Below are positions 31,908-41,687 of a DNA stretch of 64,000 bases, in pieces. The notes under the pieces are model-generated. The model had not been told where the DNA came from, did not search any database, and was given only the letters and a program-made list of their open reading frames with translations. This stretch comes from Acinetobacter schindleri CIP 107287 (lineage in GTDB: Bacteria > Pseudomonadota > Gammaproteobacteria > Pseudomonadales > Moraxellaceae), in contig NZ_KB849576.1 in the NCBI RefSeq assembly GCF_000368625.1, forward strand, positions 62,001 through 126,000, given 5' to 3'. The number at the start of each line of letters is the position of its first letter. The stretch's first letter is position 1. A program made the position numbers and the translations under genes.

Positions 31908-34900
31908 CTAGCCTATAATCTGAATGGTACTGGCACCAGAGCCAACGGGTTTAACCTGAATCTGGACTGGAATCCGTTCATGCATTTCCTGGATATGCGA
32001 GATCAGCACCACTTTACGACCCTGGCTTTGCAGATGATCGAGAGCATTCATCACCATATGTAAGGACGCTGGATCGAGTGTCCCAAAACCTTCATCAATG
32101 AACAGCGATTCCAGCTTCATCGAGCCAGACGCCATATTGGCAATGGCCAAGGCTAAGGCGAGTGATACCAGGAAAGTTTCCCCACCGGACAGCGAAAGTA
32201 CAGGGCGGACCTCACTGTTCATATCCAGGTCAATAATCGCCAGACTCAGACTGTTCGGAATACGGTGCAGCTGATAGCGTGGAGCCAAAGGCTGGAGCTG
32301 CTGGTTGGCATATTCAACCAGAATATCCAGATGATGTTCCTGGGCAATTTTCTGGAATTTGGTGCCTTCTTTATGTCCAATCAGGTCATAAATCCGACCC
32401 CAACGATATTCCTCAGCCTTAATCTGTTCAATCTGATGCTGGTATCTGGCATACATACTCTGGTTGTTGGCATTCATACGCAGTTTGGCATCGGTTTCAT
32501 TCAGTATTTCTTGTTGTGCTGTCTTTTCCTGTATCAGTGCAGCCAGTTTTTGTTCAATCTCTTCAAATTCATGTTCAGGCTGCAGTTTTAAATGTGCCTG
32601 ATATTGTTCTTCGAGTAACTGCCATGCGGTTTTCGCATTTTCCAGTGCCTGTTTTTGATTGGATAAATCCTGGCGGATACGTTGATGGCTGGTGAGATCA
32701 ATACCCAGCCATTGTTCAATTTGCGTCGTAGTCACCTGTGGATGGTTCTGCTGCCAAGCCTGAATACTTTGCTGATATTGCTCAAGTTGCCGATCAATCT
32801 GCTTTTGTTGGGTTATAAAATCCTGCAACTTAAGATTGGCCTGATGCAGCTGTTTTTCTGCCTGACTGGTTTGTTGTCGCTGGATGTCTAGTTGCTGTTG
32901 CAAAGCTTTGGTTTGCTGATCCAAAGTCGTCTGCCACTCTGCAGCTACCCGATATACTTGTCCTGCGTGTTGCCCGGTCAATTCAGCTAGCTGCTGGCGT
33001 AAGTCCTTACCTTGCTGGATAAGCTGCTCTAAAGACTGGTGGCGTTGCGCAAAATTCTGCTGTTCAACTTGCAGCTGATATTGGGTTTTATCAACTGCTT
33101 GTTGCTGTGCTTGCAGCTCAGATTCCAGTTGCTTTTGCACACTTAAATGCTGCATGCGTTGTTGTAACTGTTGTTGTAGAGTGGATAACCATTTTATCGG
33201 ATCCTGAGATGCATAGTTCTCAGGCAATACATTGATTAGGGGTTGAATAAGCTGGGTCAATTGAGTCTGCTGTTGCAGAACCAATTGCAGTTGATGTAAG
33301 TGCTGCTGCTGCTGACGCCATTGCTGTAATAGCTGCTGTAACTGCTGTTCTTGTCGTTGCAACTGTTCATTCTGCTTTACGACACTATTGCTATGGTCTT
33401 TTAAAAGTTGGGTTAAACGATTTAAGTCATTTTCATTCTCAGTAATAATCCCTAAATTCGCCAGCTGAGTTGTATATTCAATCTGTTGCTGCTGAATTTG
33501 CTGCTGGAATGCTTGCAAACGCTGCTGTTGCTGTTCAATCACAGTTTGCAGCTTTGAGATTTCAATCTGTTTCTGTTGCTGGGTCTGACTTAGCTGATCA
33601 AGCTGTTGTCTGGCTTGCTGTAATTGCTGTTCCTGTAGCTGACATAAGCTTTTGTCCAGTAGCTCATGTTGTCCTTGAGCAAAAGGATGTTCATGACCGC
33701 CGCATACCATACAGGGTTCATCAGGTTTTAATTGGGCACGCAGTTCCTGCACGCTTTGTGTATGCAATAAACGCTGCTGAGCTAAAATCCGCTCTAGCTG
33801 TTCATAAGCCTGTTGTTCAGATTGAATCTGTTGCTGCAAAGTCTGTTCAGCATTTTGCAGTAATTTCAGCTGCTGTTGCTGGGTATGTATAGAGGTTTGT
33901 AGCTGCTCTGACTCTTGAGATTGTTGCAGAGTCTGTCGTAAGCGTTGCTTTAGCCCATCAAGCTGAAGCTGTTCGGTATAATGCTGTTGGAGGGTCTGCT
34001 GAACAGATTTAAGTTGCTGGTCTAACTGTTCAATACTTTGATGTTGCTGGATCCAGTGGTTGAGCTTGGCAGATAATTCGGTAACGGTTTTTTCCAGTGC
34101 AGACAAAGGCTGATTTAGGCTTTCAGGATTTTTTTGCAATAGTTGCTGATACTGCTGTAAATAGTCCTTCATACGTTGCAGGGTACTTTGCGGCTCCTGA
34201 TCAAAAACACTTAAAAATTCTGACTGGGTTAACTGCTGAGTAATCTGCTGCTGTTTAGCCTGAGCATGACTTAAGGCCAATTGCTGCTGTGCTAACTGCT
34301 GTTCTAGGGGGTGTAGGTGAGTAGTTTGAAACTGATTTTGCTCCGTATTCAGTTTTTTATACTGTTCAGATACCGTATGGATAGCATGATCCAGCTTTAA
34401 ACCTGCTTCCAGATGTGGCTTGATCTGGTCTAAATGCTGCTGAAATTTCTGCTGCTGTTGCTCCAAGGCTACTAGTTTGGTTTCTTCTTCAGTAAAGCGT
34501 TTTTTTAGCGTTTCAAACTCAAGGGTGAATTGTGCCTGTTGTTGCTGAATCTGAATTTTTTTCGGTTCTAAACGGGAATGCTGAATAAATTGATCACGGA
34601 TAGACTGGAATTCATCCAGCTGTTCCAGTAATTGTTGCTGTCCTGCAGATTTATTTATGGCATCCAACTGGACATCATACACTTCTTTTTTTGCATGGAC
34701 TTCGGCATACAGCTTATGTCGGTCCAGATGCCATTTTTTCTCATTTTCTAGCAGTTTTTCAGATTGCTGAAGATTCTGTAATTGTAAAGACAGCGCCGTC
34801 TGTTGCTGTTTTAAGGCGTTAATATCTTCTTCGGATAGGGTTTCAATATGTCCAATCAGCTTTTCCAGATCACTGCGCTTATTTTTTACTTCACTGAATT

Positions 34901-35513
34901 TTTGTGCTGCTTTTTGACTGACTACACTGAAAATTTGTGAATTGGTCAAATATTCCAGCAGGTCTGCACGTTCATGATCTTTGGCTTTTAAGAAGGCTCC
35001 CACTTCAGACTGGGCAAGCAGGACAGCACGGGTAAACTGCTCAAAGCTGAGTCCAATCAGTTTTTCAATAAGTGGCGTGACTTCGGATATTTTTTGGGTG
35101 AGCGTGGTGTCATCATCAAGGCATTTGATATAACGGTCGACTTTTAAATTGCCATCAATTTTATTGCGGGCACGGCGGATTTCCCAACGGGCAAGATAGC
35201 GCTTGCTATCCAGCGCAATAAATTCCAGTTCACTAAAGCCGGTGGTTGTGCCACGACGCAGAATATTTTTAGAATCTTTGATGGAAACATCCTGTCCACC
35301 CGTATCTTTGAGACTGCCAGTTGCACCCTTTAAACGTGGAATTTCGTTATACAATGCCAAACACATGGCATCCAGCAGGGTAGATTTGCCTGCACCGGTT
35401 TTGCCAGTAATCGCAATCAGGCCGGCATGTGCTAATGGGCTATCATCAAAGCGAATATCATGAGTGCCTGCCAGAGAAGCCAGATTGTTTAAACTCAAAC
35501 GTAAAATTTTCAT
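31908..35513 (-). CDS. sbcC: Nuclease SbcCD subunit C
   Basis: A 1201-aa Rad50-like SMC ATPase that, with SbcD, cleaves hairpins and protein-blocked DNA ends. It shows Walker A AITGKTGAGKST near residue 34-45, a central zinc hook CMVC (about residue 600, exactly mid-protein) between two long coiled coils, and the C-terminal ABC signature LSGGETFLVSLALALA with Walker B LFIDEGFG. The coiled coils are extremely rich in glutamine and leucine. AAGGAA precedes the start, 9 nt after the sbcD stop. Confidence 0.95.
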   Translation of the reverse strand: MKILRLSLNNLASLAGTHDIRFDDSPLAHAGLIAITGKTGAGKSTLLDAMCLALYNEIPRLKGATGSLKDTGGQDVSIKDSKNILRRGTTTGFSELEFIALDSKRYLARWEIRRARNKIDGNLKVDRYIKCLDDDTTLTQKISEVTPLIEKLIGLSFEQFTRAVLLAQSEVGAFLKAKDHERADLLEYLTNSQIFSVVSQKAAQKFSEVKNKRSDLEKLIGHIETLSEEDINALKQQQTALSLQLQNLQQSEKLLENEKKWHLDRHKLYAEVHAKKEVYDVQLDAINKSAGQQQLLEQLDEFQSIRDQFIQHSRLEPKKIQIQQQQAQFTLEFETLKKRFTEEETKLVALEQQQQKFQQHLDQIKPHLEAGLKLDHAIHTVSEQYKKLNTEQNQFQTTHLHPLEQQLAQQQLALSHAQAKQQQITQQLTQSEFLSVFDQEPQSTLQRMKDYLQQYQQLLQKNPESLNQPLSALEKTVTELSAKLNHWIQQHQSIEQLDQQLKSVQQTLQQHYTEQLQLDGLKQRLRQTLQQSQESEQLQTSIHTQQQQLKLLQNAEQTLQQQIQSEQQAYEQLERILAQQRLLHTQSVQELRAQLKPDEPCMVCGGHEHPFAQGQHELLDKSLCQLQEQQLQQARQQLDQLSQTQQQKQIEISKLQTVIEQQQQRLQAFQQQIQQQQIEYTTQLANLGIITENENDLNRLTQLLKDHSNSVVKQNEQLQRQEQQLQQLLQQWRQQQQHLHQLQLVLQQQTQLTQLIQPLINVLPENYASQDPIKWLSTLQQQLQQRMQHLSVQKQLESELQAQQQAVDKTQYQLQVEQQNFAQRHQSLEQLIQQGKDLRQQLAELTGQHAGQVYRVAAEWQTTLDQQTKALQQQLDIQRQQTSQAEKQLHQANLKLQDFITQQKQIDRQLEQYQQSIQAWQQNHPQVTTTQIEQWLGIDLTSHQRIRQDLSNQKQALENAKTAWQLLEEQYQAHLKLQPEHEFEEIEQKLAALIQEKTAQQEILNETDAKLRMNANNQSMYARYQHQIEQIKAEEYRWGRIYDLIGHKEGTKFQKIAQEHHLDILVEYANQQLQPLAPRYQLHRIPNSLSLAIIDLDMNSEVRPVLSLSGGETFLVSLALALAIANMASGSMKLESLFIDEGFGTLDPASLHMVMNALDHLQSQGRKVVLISHIQEMHERIPVQIQVKPVGSGASTIQIIG

Positions 35514-35522
35514 GGCATTTCC

Positions 35523-36773
35523 TTATGGCTGCTGCACATCAATATCTTGCTGGGCTTCATGCAGCAGTTGCAGGAAATCGCGTTTTACCGAGTCATCCGG
35601 ATCATAACCCATCTTTTCCCAGAGGTTGCCGAACAGGGATTCCGGGGTCGGAGGCGCCAGATCAATTTTAGAAATGTGCATGCTTGAGTCCGCTACTTGC
35701 TGATAAATCCGGGAAATACGTAGCAGTCGGTAACGGTTTGGCGGCAAAGCCTGTTCAATCTGCTGTCTGAGATCTACTGGGGGAGGCGCAGTGGTAGTGT
35801 ATTCAATTTCCAGGAAATGGCGTGCAAACAGCTGTTCAATTTCACCATTCGGCAAGGCCTTGACTTGGTCAATCAGATCATTGAGGTCGGCACGAATCCG
35901 GAGCAGATCTACAGTACGTGGAATGATTAGAGGCTCATATTGAAAGCGTTGTTCATCTGACTGCATCGGGTCAATTCGTACCTCTACAACCTGATGTTTA
36001 TAATTCAATTCACTAAAAGACAAAGGAATAGGCGAGCCGCTATAGCGGATATGTTCCTGACCGACTTTCTGCGGCTTATGCAAATGCCCCAACGCGACAT
36101 AATCAATACCATCTTCAAAAAGCGCCGTCGATAAGGCTTCTTCATGTCCCACTACAATCGGACGTTCAGAATCCGAAGTTTCTCCGCCTTGCATATGCGC
36201 ATGTGACATCAGAATCAGCGCCTGATCTGGCTGTTTTCGTGCTTTTGCTTCAGCAATGAGTTGCCGATGCAGATAGGCAATTGCACTCTGATTGCTGCTG
36301 GTATGTTCATTCAGTCCGGTAATTTCGGCACTACGTAGATAAGGCAAGGCCAGGCACCAGGCTAAAATTTTCTGTTCAGGACTATAAATCGGCACCATCA
36401 GACGATCCAGATCCAGCTGATTATTTTCCTTGCGGCTGATGACACCGATTGCACGTGCATTGAATTTGGCAAGAAAAGGCTCAACCTGCTCGATGCGATA
36501 ACCCGAATCATGGTTACCGGCAATCATCAGGGTTTGCATGTGCGGTGCCAGTGCATGGGCACTGGTTAAAAATTGATAAAGCTGTTTCTGAGCGCTGGAG
36601 GACGGATTGATGACATCAAAGATATCGCCTGCAATTAGCAAGGCATTTGGCTGTTTTTGTTTAATTTGTTCCAGCAACCAGCTCAAAAAATGGCGATGTT
36701 CAAATTCACGATCATGATTATGGAAAAATTGTCCTAAATGCCAATCTGATGTGTGTAAAAAATGAACTGCCAT
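35523..36773 (-). CDS. sbcD: Nuclease SbcCD subunit D
   Basis: A 416-aa Mre11-like Mn-dependent phosphoesterase, the nuclease half of SbcCD. It shows all phosphoesterase motifs: HTSDWHLGQF (9-18), ALLIAGDIFDVI, MIAGNHDSGYR, ILMSHAHMQGG and YVALGHLHKPQ. It is the first gene of the sbcD-sbcC-acyltransferase unit. Confidence 0.95.
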   Translation of the reverse strand: MAVHFLHTSDWHLGQFFHNHDREFEHRHFLSWLLEQIKQKQPNALLIAGDIFDVINPSSSAQKQLYQFLTSAHALAPHMQTLMIAGNHDSGYRIEQVEPFLAKFNARAIGVISRKENNQLDLDRLMVPIYSPEQKILAWCLALPYLRSAEITGLNEHTSSNQSAIAYLHRQLIAEAKARKQPDQALILMSHAHMQGGETSDSERPIVVGHEEALSTALFEDGIDYVALGHLHKPQKVGQEHIRYSGSPIPLSFSELNYKHQVVEVRIDPMQSDEQRFQYEPLIIPRTVDLLRIRADLNDLIDQVKALPNGEIEQLFARHFLEIEYTTTAPPPVDLRQQIEQALPPNRYRLLRISRIYQQVADSSMHISKIDLAPPTPESLFGNLWEKMGYDPDDSVKRDFLQLLHEAQQDIDVQQP

Positions 36774-37292
36774 GTCCCCTGAGCCTATAAAAGTTTAAAC
36801 ACCCGAAGTGGGTAAAAGCATGGATGAAACCAGCAAAAATCTTACTTCCGAAGCAGGAATGATCGTTTTGGTCTGGATGAAAAATATCAGTATAGTGAGC
36901 TCGATCTGAGAAAACCAGTATCGGGTTGGGCAACTACTTTCTATCTGACCCTAATAAGGCAATTTAATTTCTTGTTTTTTATCTATGTTTAAACTGGAGC
37001 AATAAGGAATAAAAATTTAGAAGCCCAAAAAATAAAGACCGACGATTCGAGTGATGGTGAAATCGTCGGTCAAAGTATGCTGTTTAAGAAAATTTTGGCT
37101 GCTATTCAAAACTTTCTGCTGCACACGAGTCTTATTGCTTTAGCAAAGATCAAACAGATTTGTGGATGCCGGTACAAATTTGGTGACCTTGTATCCTATA
37201 TAACGTCAGCTTTACAGGATCGGTTGACAATACAATGAAAAAAAGCTCATTTTTTTTTATACTGATTGCATCCTTTTGTGTGAGTGATGGCT
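36774..37292. other. Intergenic region with an 11-bp perfect hairpin
   Basis: About 510 bp without a supported gene, between divergent sbcD and the ABZJ_00895 gene. It contains GACCGACGATT (37037-37047) and its exact inverted copy AATCGTCGGTC (37061-37071) with a 13-nt spacer and no T-run. Short frames here have no recognisable products. Confidence 0.4.
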
Positions 37293-37748
37293 ATGGCGCC
37301 GCTAAAACGCTATTTTCTCTGGTTTTTTTTAATATGTTTTGTGATGACCTGTATTTGCGGCGTGATTGCAGCCCTAATGCCGATGGGAATGGGGGCTGTG
37401 CTGACCATGGTGCCGTATCTGGTGGCCATGATCTGGGTATTATTTAAATTTCTTCGTCAGAACCGTCGGGCACCGACACAAGCCGAACGTAAAAAAATCA
37501 CTTTAGGATTCAGCCTGATTTTCTGGGGGTATAACCTGGCATTTTTATTATTGGGAATTCTGGTCGCAACCCGGTCCAATCCGAATGCCTGGCAGGATTT
37601 CATACTGTATCTTCAACAACCGCAGTTTATGAGTGTCGTGGTGATCATGTTCCTGTTGATTGCGATTCCATTGTATCTGCTGACTTACTGGTTCTATGGA
37701 AATCAGGCTCAGCGCATGGCCAACAAAATGTTTGGTAGCTCTCAGTAA
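37293..37748 (+). CDS. ABZJ_00895 family small membrane protein
   Basis: A roughly 151-aa protein with four predicted membrane helices (about residues 8-30, 33-50, 70-90 and 108-130). I recognise it as the Acinetobacter-restricted ABZJ_00895 type; no function is known. Start choice: ATG 37293 has TGAG about 8 nt upstream; GTG 37284 and ATG 37287 are in frame. It is followed by a terminator hairpin and appears monocistronic. Confidence 0.75.
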   Translation: MAPLKRYFLWFFLICFVMTCICGVIAALMPMGMGAVLTMVPYLVAMIWVLFKFLRQNRRAPTQAERKKITLGFSLIFWGYNLAFLLLGILVATRSNPNAWQDFILYLQQPQFMSVVVIMFLLIAIPLYLLTYWFYGNQAQRMANKMFGSSQ

Positions 37749-37789
37749 ATTATTTGCACATAAGTGACTAGAACTTTAGTCTAAAAAAA

Positions 37790-37826
37790 AAGCCTGAAAC
37801 CCCTTAATATTCAGGCTTGATATCTT
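37790..37826 (+). terminator. Hairpin terminator (weak T-run)
   Basis: AAGCCTGAA (37790-37798) / TTCAGGCTT (37810-37818) preceded by A9. The A-run makes it a stronger terminator on the minus strand than on the plus strand. Confidence 0.55.
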
Positions 37827-37928
37827 TTACTGTAAGTCATTACGATGAATGGTATTTTTTGATAACTGCAAAGATTGGCCAGTTCAGTACAATGTTTGGG
37901 ACCTAAGAAAAACAGCGACTGAATAACA

Positions 37929-38840
37929 ATGCATAAGCCTGTCGTACTCATTACCGGAGCTAGTGGTTTTATTGGCCAATATGCGGTCAAACACTTTCTT
38001 GGACTAGATTGTCATGTCATTGGCCTGACGCGTGAACACCATCGCCTGGAAATGCATCCAGATTTTCACTGGATCAATGATTTTGATGAACTGCGTACCC
38101 GTCAGATTGATTATGTCATTAATCTGGCGGGTGAAAATATCGGTGCAGAGCGCTGGACTGCCGAGCGTAAAAATATTCTCTTGCAGAGCCGATTAGACAC
38201 GACCCGTCAACTTTATGAATTTTTAAAAAAGAATCAGATTTTTCCGAAATGTATTCTGTCTACATCTGCCGTGGGTTATTACGGTATTGATCCTCAAGAA
38301 CAATGGCAACAGGTGTATACGGAAGAAGCTGCACCCCAACAGATTTTCATGTCTCAGCTTTGTGCGCAGTGGGAGCAGCTGGCCTTATCCTATACTGATC
38401 AGAATACCAAGATTATGCGTTTTGGTGTGGTGCTGGGCAGAAGAGGTGGCATCTTGCCACAAATGCTGATGCCAATCAAAATGAATCTGGTGGGTCGAAT
38501 CGGGAGTGGTCGGCAGCCATTCGCCTGGGTGCATATCCAGGATCTGCTTAACGTGATGGATTTTCTGCTGCATGAAAAAAGCAACGCTCACATTTTTAAT
38601 GTGGTTGCGCCTGAGAAAACCAGCCAGCTACGTTTTAGCCAGACAGCAGCAGAGCTACTGAAGCGTAAACCGCTATTCTCGTTGCCTGGCAGTATTATGC
38701 AGTGGATGTTGGGTGAGCAGTCACAACTGATTTTGAATGGTCAGTATGTCCAGCCTAAAGCACTGCAAGATGCCGGCTTTGAATTTGAGTTTCCAAGCAT
38801 CAAGGAAGCACTCACGGATCTAGTGGGCAAACGCAGTTAA
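37929..38840 (+). CDS. TIGR01777 family NAD(P)-dependent epimerase-like protein
   Basis: A 303-aa extended short-chain dehydrogenase of the YfcH/SulA-like family. It shows the N-terminal Rossmann motif ITGASGFIGQYAVKHF, NLAGENIGAERWTAERK, the active-site region STSAVGYYG and the C-terminal DUF1731-like end (PKALQDAGFEFEFPSIKEAL). The substrate is unknown. Its last 21 bases overlap the 3' end of the convergent thiO. Confidence 0.9.
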   Translation: MHKPVVLITGASGFIGQYAVKHFLGLDCHVIGLTREHHRLEMHPDFHWINDFDELRTRQIDYVINLAGENIGAERWTAERKNILLQSRLDTTRQLYEFLKKNQIFPKCILSTSAVGYYGIDPQEQWQQVYTEEAAPQQIFMSQLCAQWEQLALSYTDQNTKIMRFGVVLGRRGGILPQMLMPIKMNLVGRIGSGRQPFAWVHIQDLLNVMDFLLHEKSNAHIFNVVAPEKTSQLRFSQTAAELLKRKPLFSLPGSIMQWMLGEQSQLILNGQYVQPKALQDAGFEFEFPSIKEALTDLVGKRS

Positions 38841-39941
38841 AAGCTGTAACTGATCTGGTGCATAGGCTTGTGAATCCACTAAAGTCGATTGTCCAAATAT
38901 TAGCTGTCTGAGCAATATAGCAGAGGCAGGCGCCATGCATAAGCCATTGCGGAAATGGCCGAAATTGGCCCAGCCATTTTTCAAATTTGGCAGTTGACCT
39001 ATATATGGAATGCCTTGCGGTGAGCCGGGACGTAAGCCAGCCCATTCCTGTACAATCGGGAATTCAGCCAGTTCTGGAACCATCTCAAAACTGGCATCCA
39101 GAATTTTCTGACGAATCTCGACAGCAGGCGTGGTACTAAAACCAACTTCGCGCATGCTGGAACCACAGACAATATGCCCATCCTGACGTGGAATCAGGTA
39201 CATGACCTGATTCATACACATGGTCGGCAGCCAGTGTTCTGGCGTTTTAAACAACACCATCTGCCCCTGAACAGGATGCACTGGGATATCTCTTGTTAGC
39301 TGCAGTGACCATTGTGCTGACCATGCGCCGGTGCTGAAGACAAACTGATCTGCTGCAATCCAGTCGCCCTGTTCAGTTTGCACCGCATCAATTTGTGCAC
39401 TACCAATTTTTATTTTCCGAACCGGCGTATGTTCTAGCCAACGCACGTGGGGATGCTGTTTTAAATAATGAATAATGGATTGGAGTAAGCGAGGGTTACG
39501 TACATTGGCGATGTGGGGGAAGTACAAAGCATGTTTAAATTCGGATGAAACCTGCGGATTGATCTGCTCAATCTGTTCCTGCTCGATATAAAGCGCTTGC
39601 TGCATCGGCTCATGATGTCGTTCAGCATAGTGATAGCCAATGTCGAAATCTTCTTCATCAAAGATCAGCATGCCGGTTTCATGGATTTCAAAATCAATGC
39701 CAGTAACTGGTTTTAATTTGTTATTCCAGTCCTGATATAGCGGTTTGGCATATTTGGCCAAGGCATTGACTGCCTGAGGATAGCGCCATGGATACATCGG
39801 GGAAAGAATGCCGCCACCGGCCCAGGAGGCAGCTTTTCCTGCCTGCTGCTGATCCAGAATCGTTACTGAACAGCCCTGTTCAATCAACTCCAGTGCAGTC
39901 ATGAGTCCATTAATCCCTGCACCGATGATGGCAATATGCAT
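38820..39941 (-). CDS. thiO: Glycine oxidase-like FAD-dependent amino-acid oxidase
   Basis: A 373-aa DAO-family flavoprotein. ThiO oxidises glycine to iminoglycine for thiamine thiazole synthesis. It shows the N-terminal FAD fold IAIIGAGINGLMTALELIEQG, the ASWAGGGILSPMYPWRYP motif typical of ThiO, and the C-terminal GLRPGSPQGIPYIG and NFGHFRNGL FAD/substrate segments. No other thi genes are adjacent, so the assignment rests on family motifs. Confidence 0.85.
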   Translation of the reverse strand: MHIAIIGAGINGLMTALELIEQGCSVTILDQQQAGKAASWAGGGILSPMYPWRYPQAVNALAKYAKPLYQDWNNKLKPVTGIDFEIHETGMLIFDEEDFDIGYHYAERHHEPMQQALYIEQEQIEQINPQVSSEFKHALYFPHIANVRNPRLLQSIIHYLKQHPHVRWLEHTPVRKIKIGSAQIDAVQTEQGDWIAADQFVFSTGAWSAQWSLQLTRDIPVHPVQGQMVLFKTPEHWLPTMCMNQVMYLIPRQDGHIVCGSSMREVGFSTTPAVEIRQKILDASFEMVPELAEFPIVQEWAGLRPGSPQGIPYIGQLPNLKNGWANFGHFRNGLCMAPASAILLRQLIFGQSTLVDSQAYAPDQLQLLTAFAH

Positions 39942-39984
39942 CAGGTTTTAACCCTTATTTTCGAATCTTGTTTAAACCAAAAAC

Positions 39985-40020
39985 CAAAAAAATGCCTTCC
40001 TTGAATCAAGAAAGGCATTC
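39985..40020 (-). terminator. Terminator of hemB
   Basis: On the minus strand AATGCCTT (from 40019) pairs with AAGGCATT (39998-39991) and is followed by a T-run, 5 nt after the hemB stop. Confidence 0.85.
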
Positions 40021-40024
40021 CAGA

Positions 40025-41116
<1,092 letters not shown>

Positions 41117-41145
41117 TTATTTAATCAAGGTTATTCGAGCAAACT

Positions 41146-41637
41146 ATGACGGTAGCAGAGAAAAGTTGGACAGGAAATATTGATTTAGGCTCGAATAAGG
41201 ATGTTCTATTCAACCAGTTGTGTGATGCTTTTAATGCTTCACCATTCTACCAATATTGCGGTATGCAAATGCGCGTTGTGGATGGACAGATTGAAGCCTA
41301 TGTGGAAATGCAGAAGGATCTGATTGGCAATGTAGCATTCCAGATTTTACATGGTGGTGTGGCTGCCACCATTCTGGATAGTATTGGCGGAATTACCGCA
41401 ATGGGCGAGCTGTACAAAAAAGCCAGCCCTGAAGATATGCAAGAAACCAGCAAAAAAGTTTCACGTCTGGCGACTGTGGATATGCGTGTCGACTATCTGG
41501 CACCCGGTCGTGGCAAATACTTTACTGCACGTGCAGAAACCCTGCGTCTGGGGCGTAAGGGATGTACCATGCGCATGACCCTGATTAATGATGAAGCTAA
41601 ACCGATTGCGACTGCGATTGCCTCTTATGCTTACTAG
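41146..41637 (+). CDS. Hotdog-fold thioesterase (YigI/PaaI-like)
   Basis: A 163-aa acyl-CoA thioesterase-like protein. The hotdog active-site pattern is visible as LHGGVAATILDSIGGI, with the catalytic Asp in the helix after HGG, followed by VDMRVDYLAPGRGKYFTARAE (central strand region). The likely substrate is an acyl-CoA thioester, with chain length not predictable by eye. It is divergent from hemB and convergent with glpK. Confidence 0.85.
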   Translation: MTVAEKSWTGNIDLGSNKDVLFNQLCDAFNASPFYQYCGMQMRVVDGQIEAYVEMQKDLIGNVAFQILHGGVAATILDSIGGITAMGELYKKASPEDMQETSKKVSRLATVDMRVDYLAPGRGKYFTARAETLRLGRKGCTMRMTLINDEAKPIATAIASYAY

Positions 41638-41655
41638 AAGCTGAGATAATTAAAA

Positions 41656-41682
41656 AAACCGCTGAATATTCAGCGGTTTTTT
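41656..41682. terminator. Bidirectional palindromic terminator
   Basis: Perfect palindrome AACCGCTGAATATTCAGCGG (41658 onward, ending TT at 41679), flanked by A7 and T6, between the convergent thioesterase and glpK. Confidence 0.92.
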
Positions 41683-41687
41683 ATAGC

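Noticed and set aside
33470..33892. 140-aa plus-strand frame opposite sbcC
   Set aside because: It is the antisense of the Q/L-rich coiled coil, and the composition follows mechanically from the sense repeats. It has no ribosome-binding site and no domain.
35429..35671. 80-aa plus-strand frame across the sbcC/sbcD junction
   Set aside because: Antisense to two conserved genes; no similarity or ribosome-binding site.
37235..37447. 70-aa frame overlapping ABZJ_00895
   Set aside because: It starts with a signal-like stretch (MKKSSFFFILIASFCVSDG), but the remainder reads as a shifted copy of the membrane-protein frame, which is longer and family-like.
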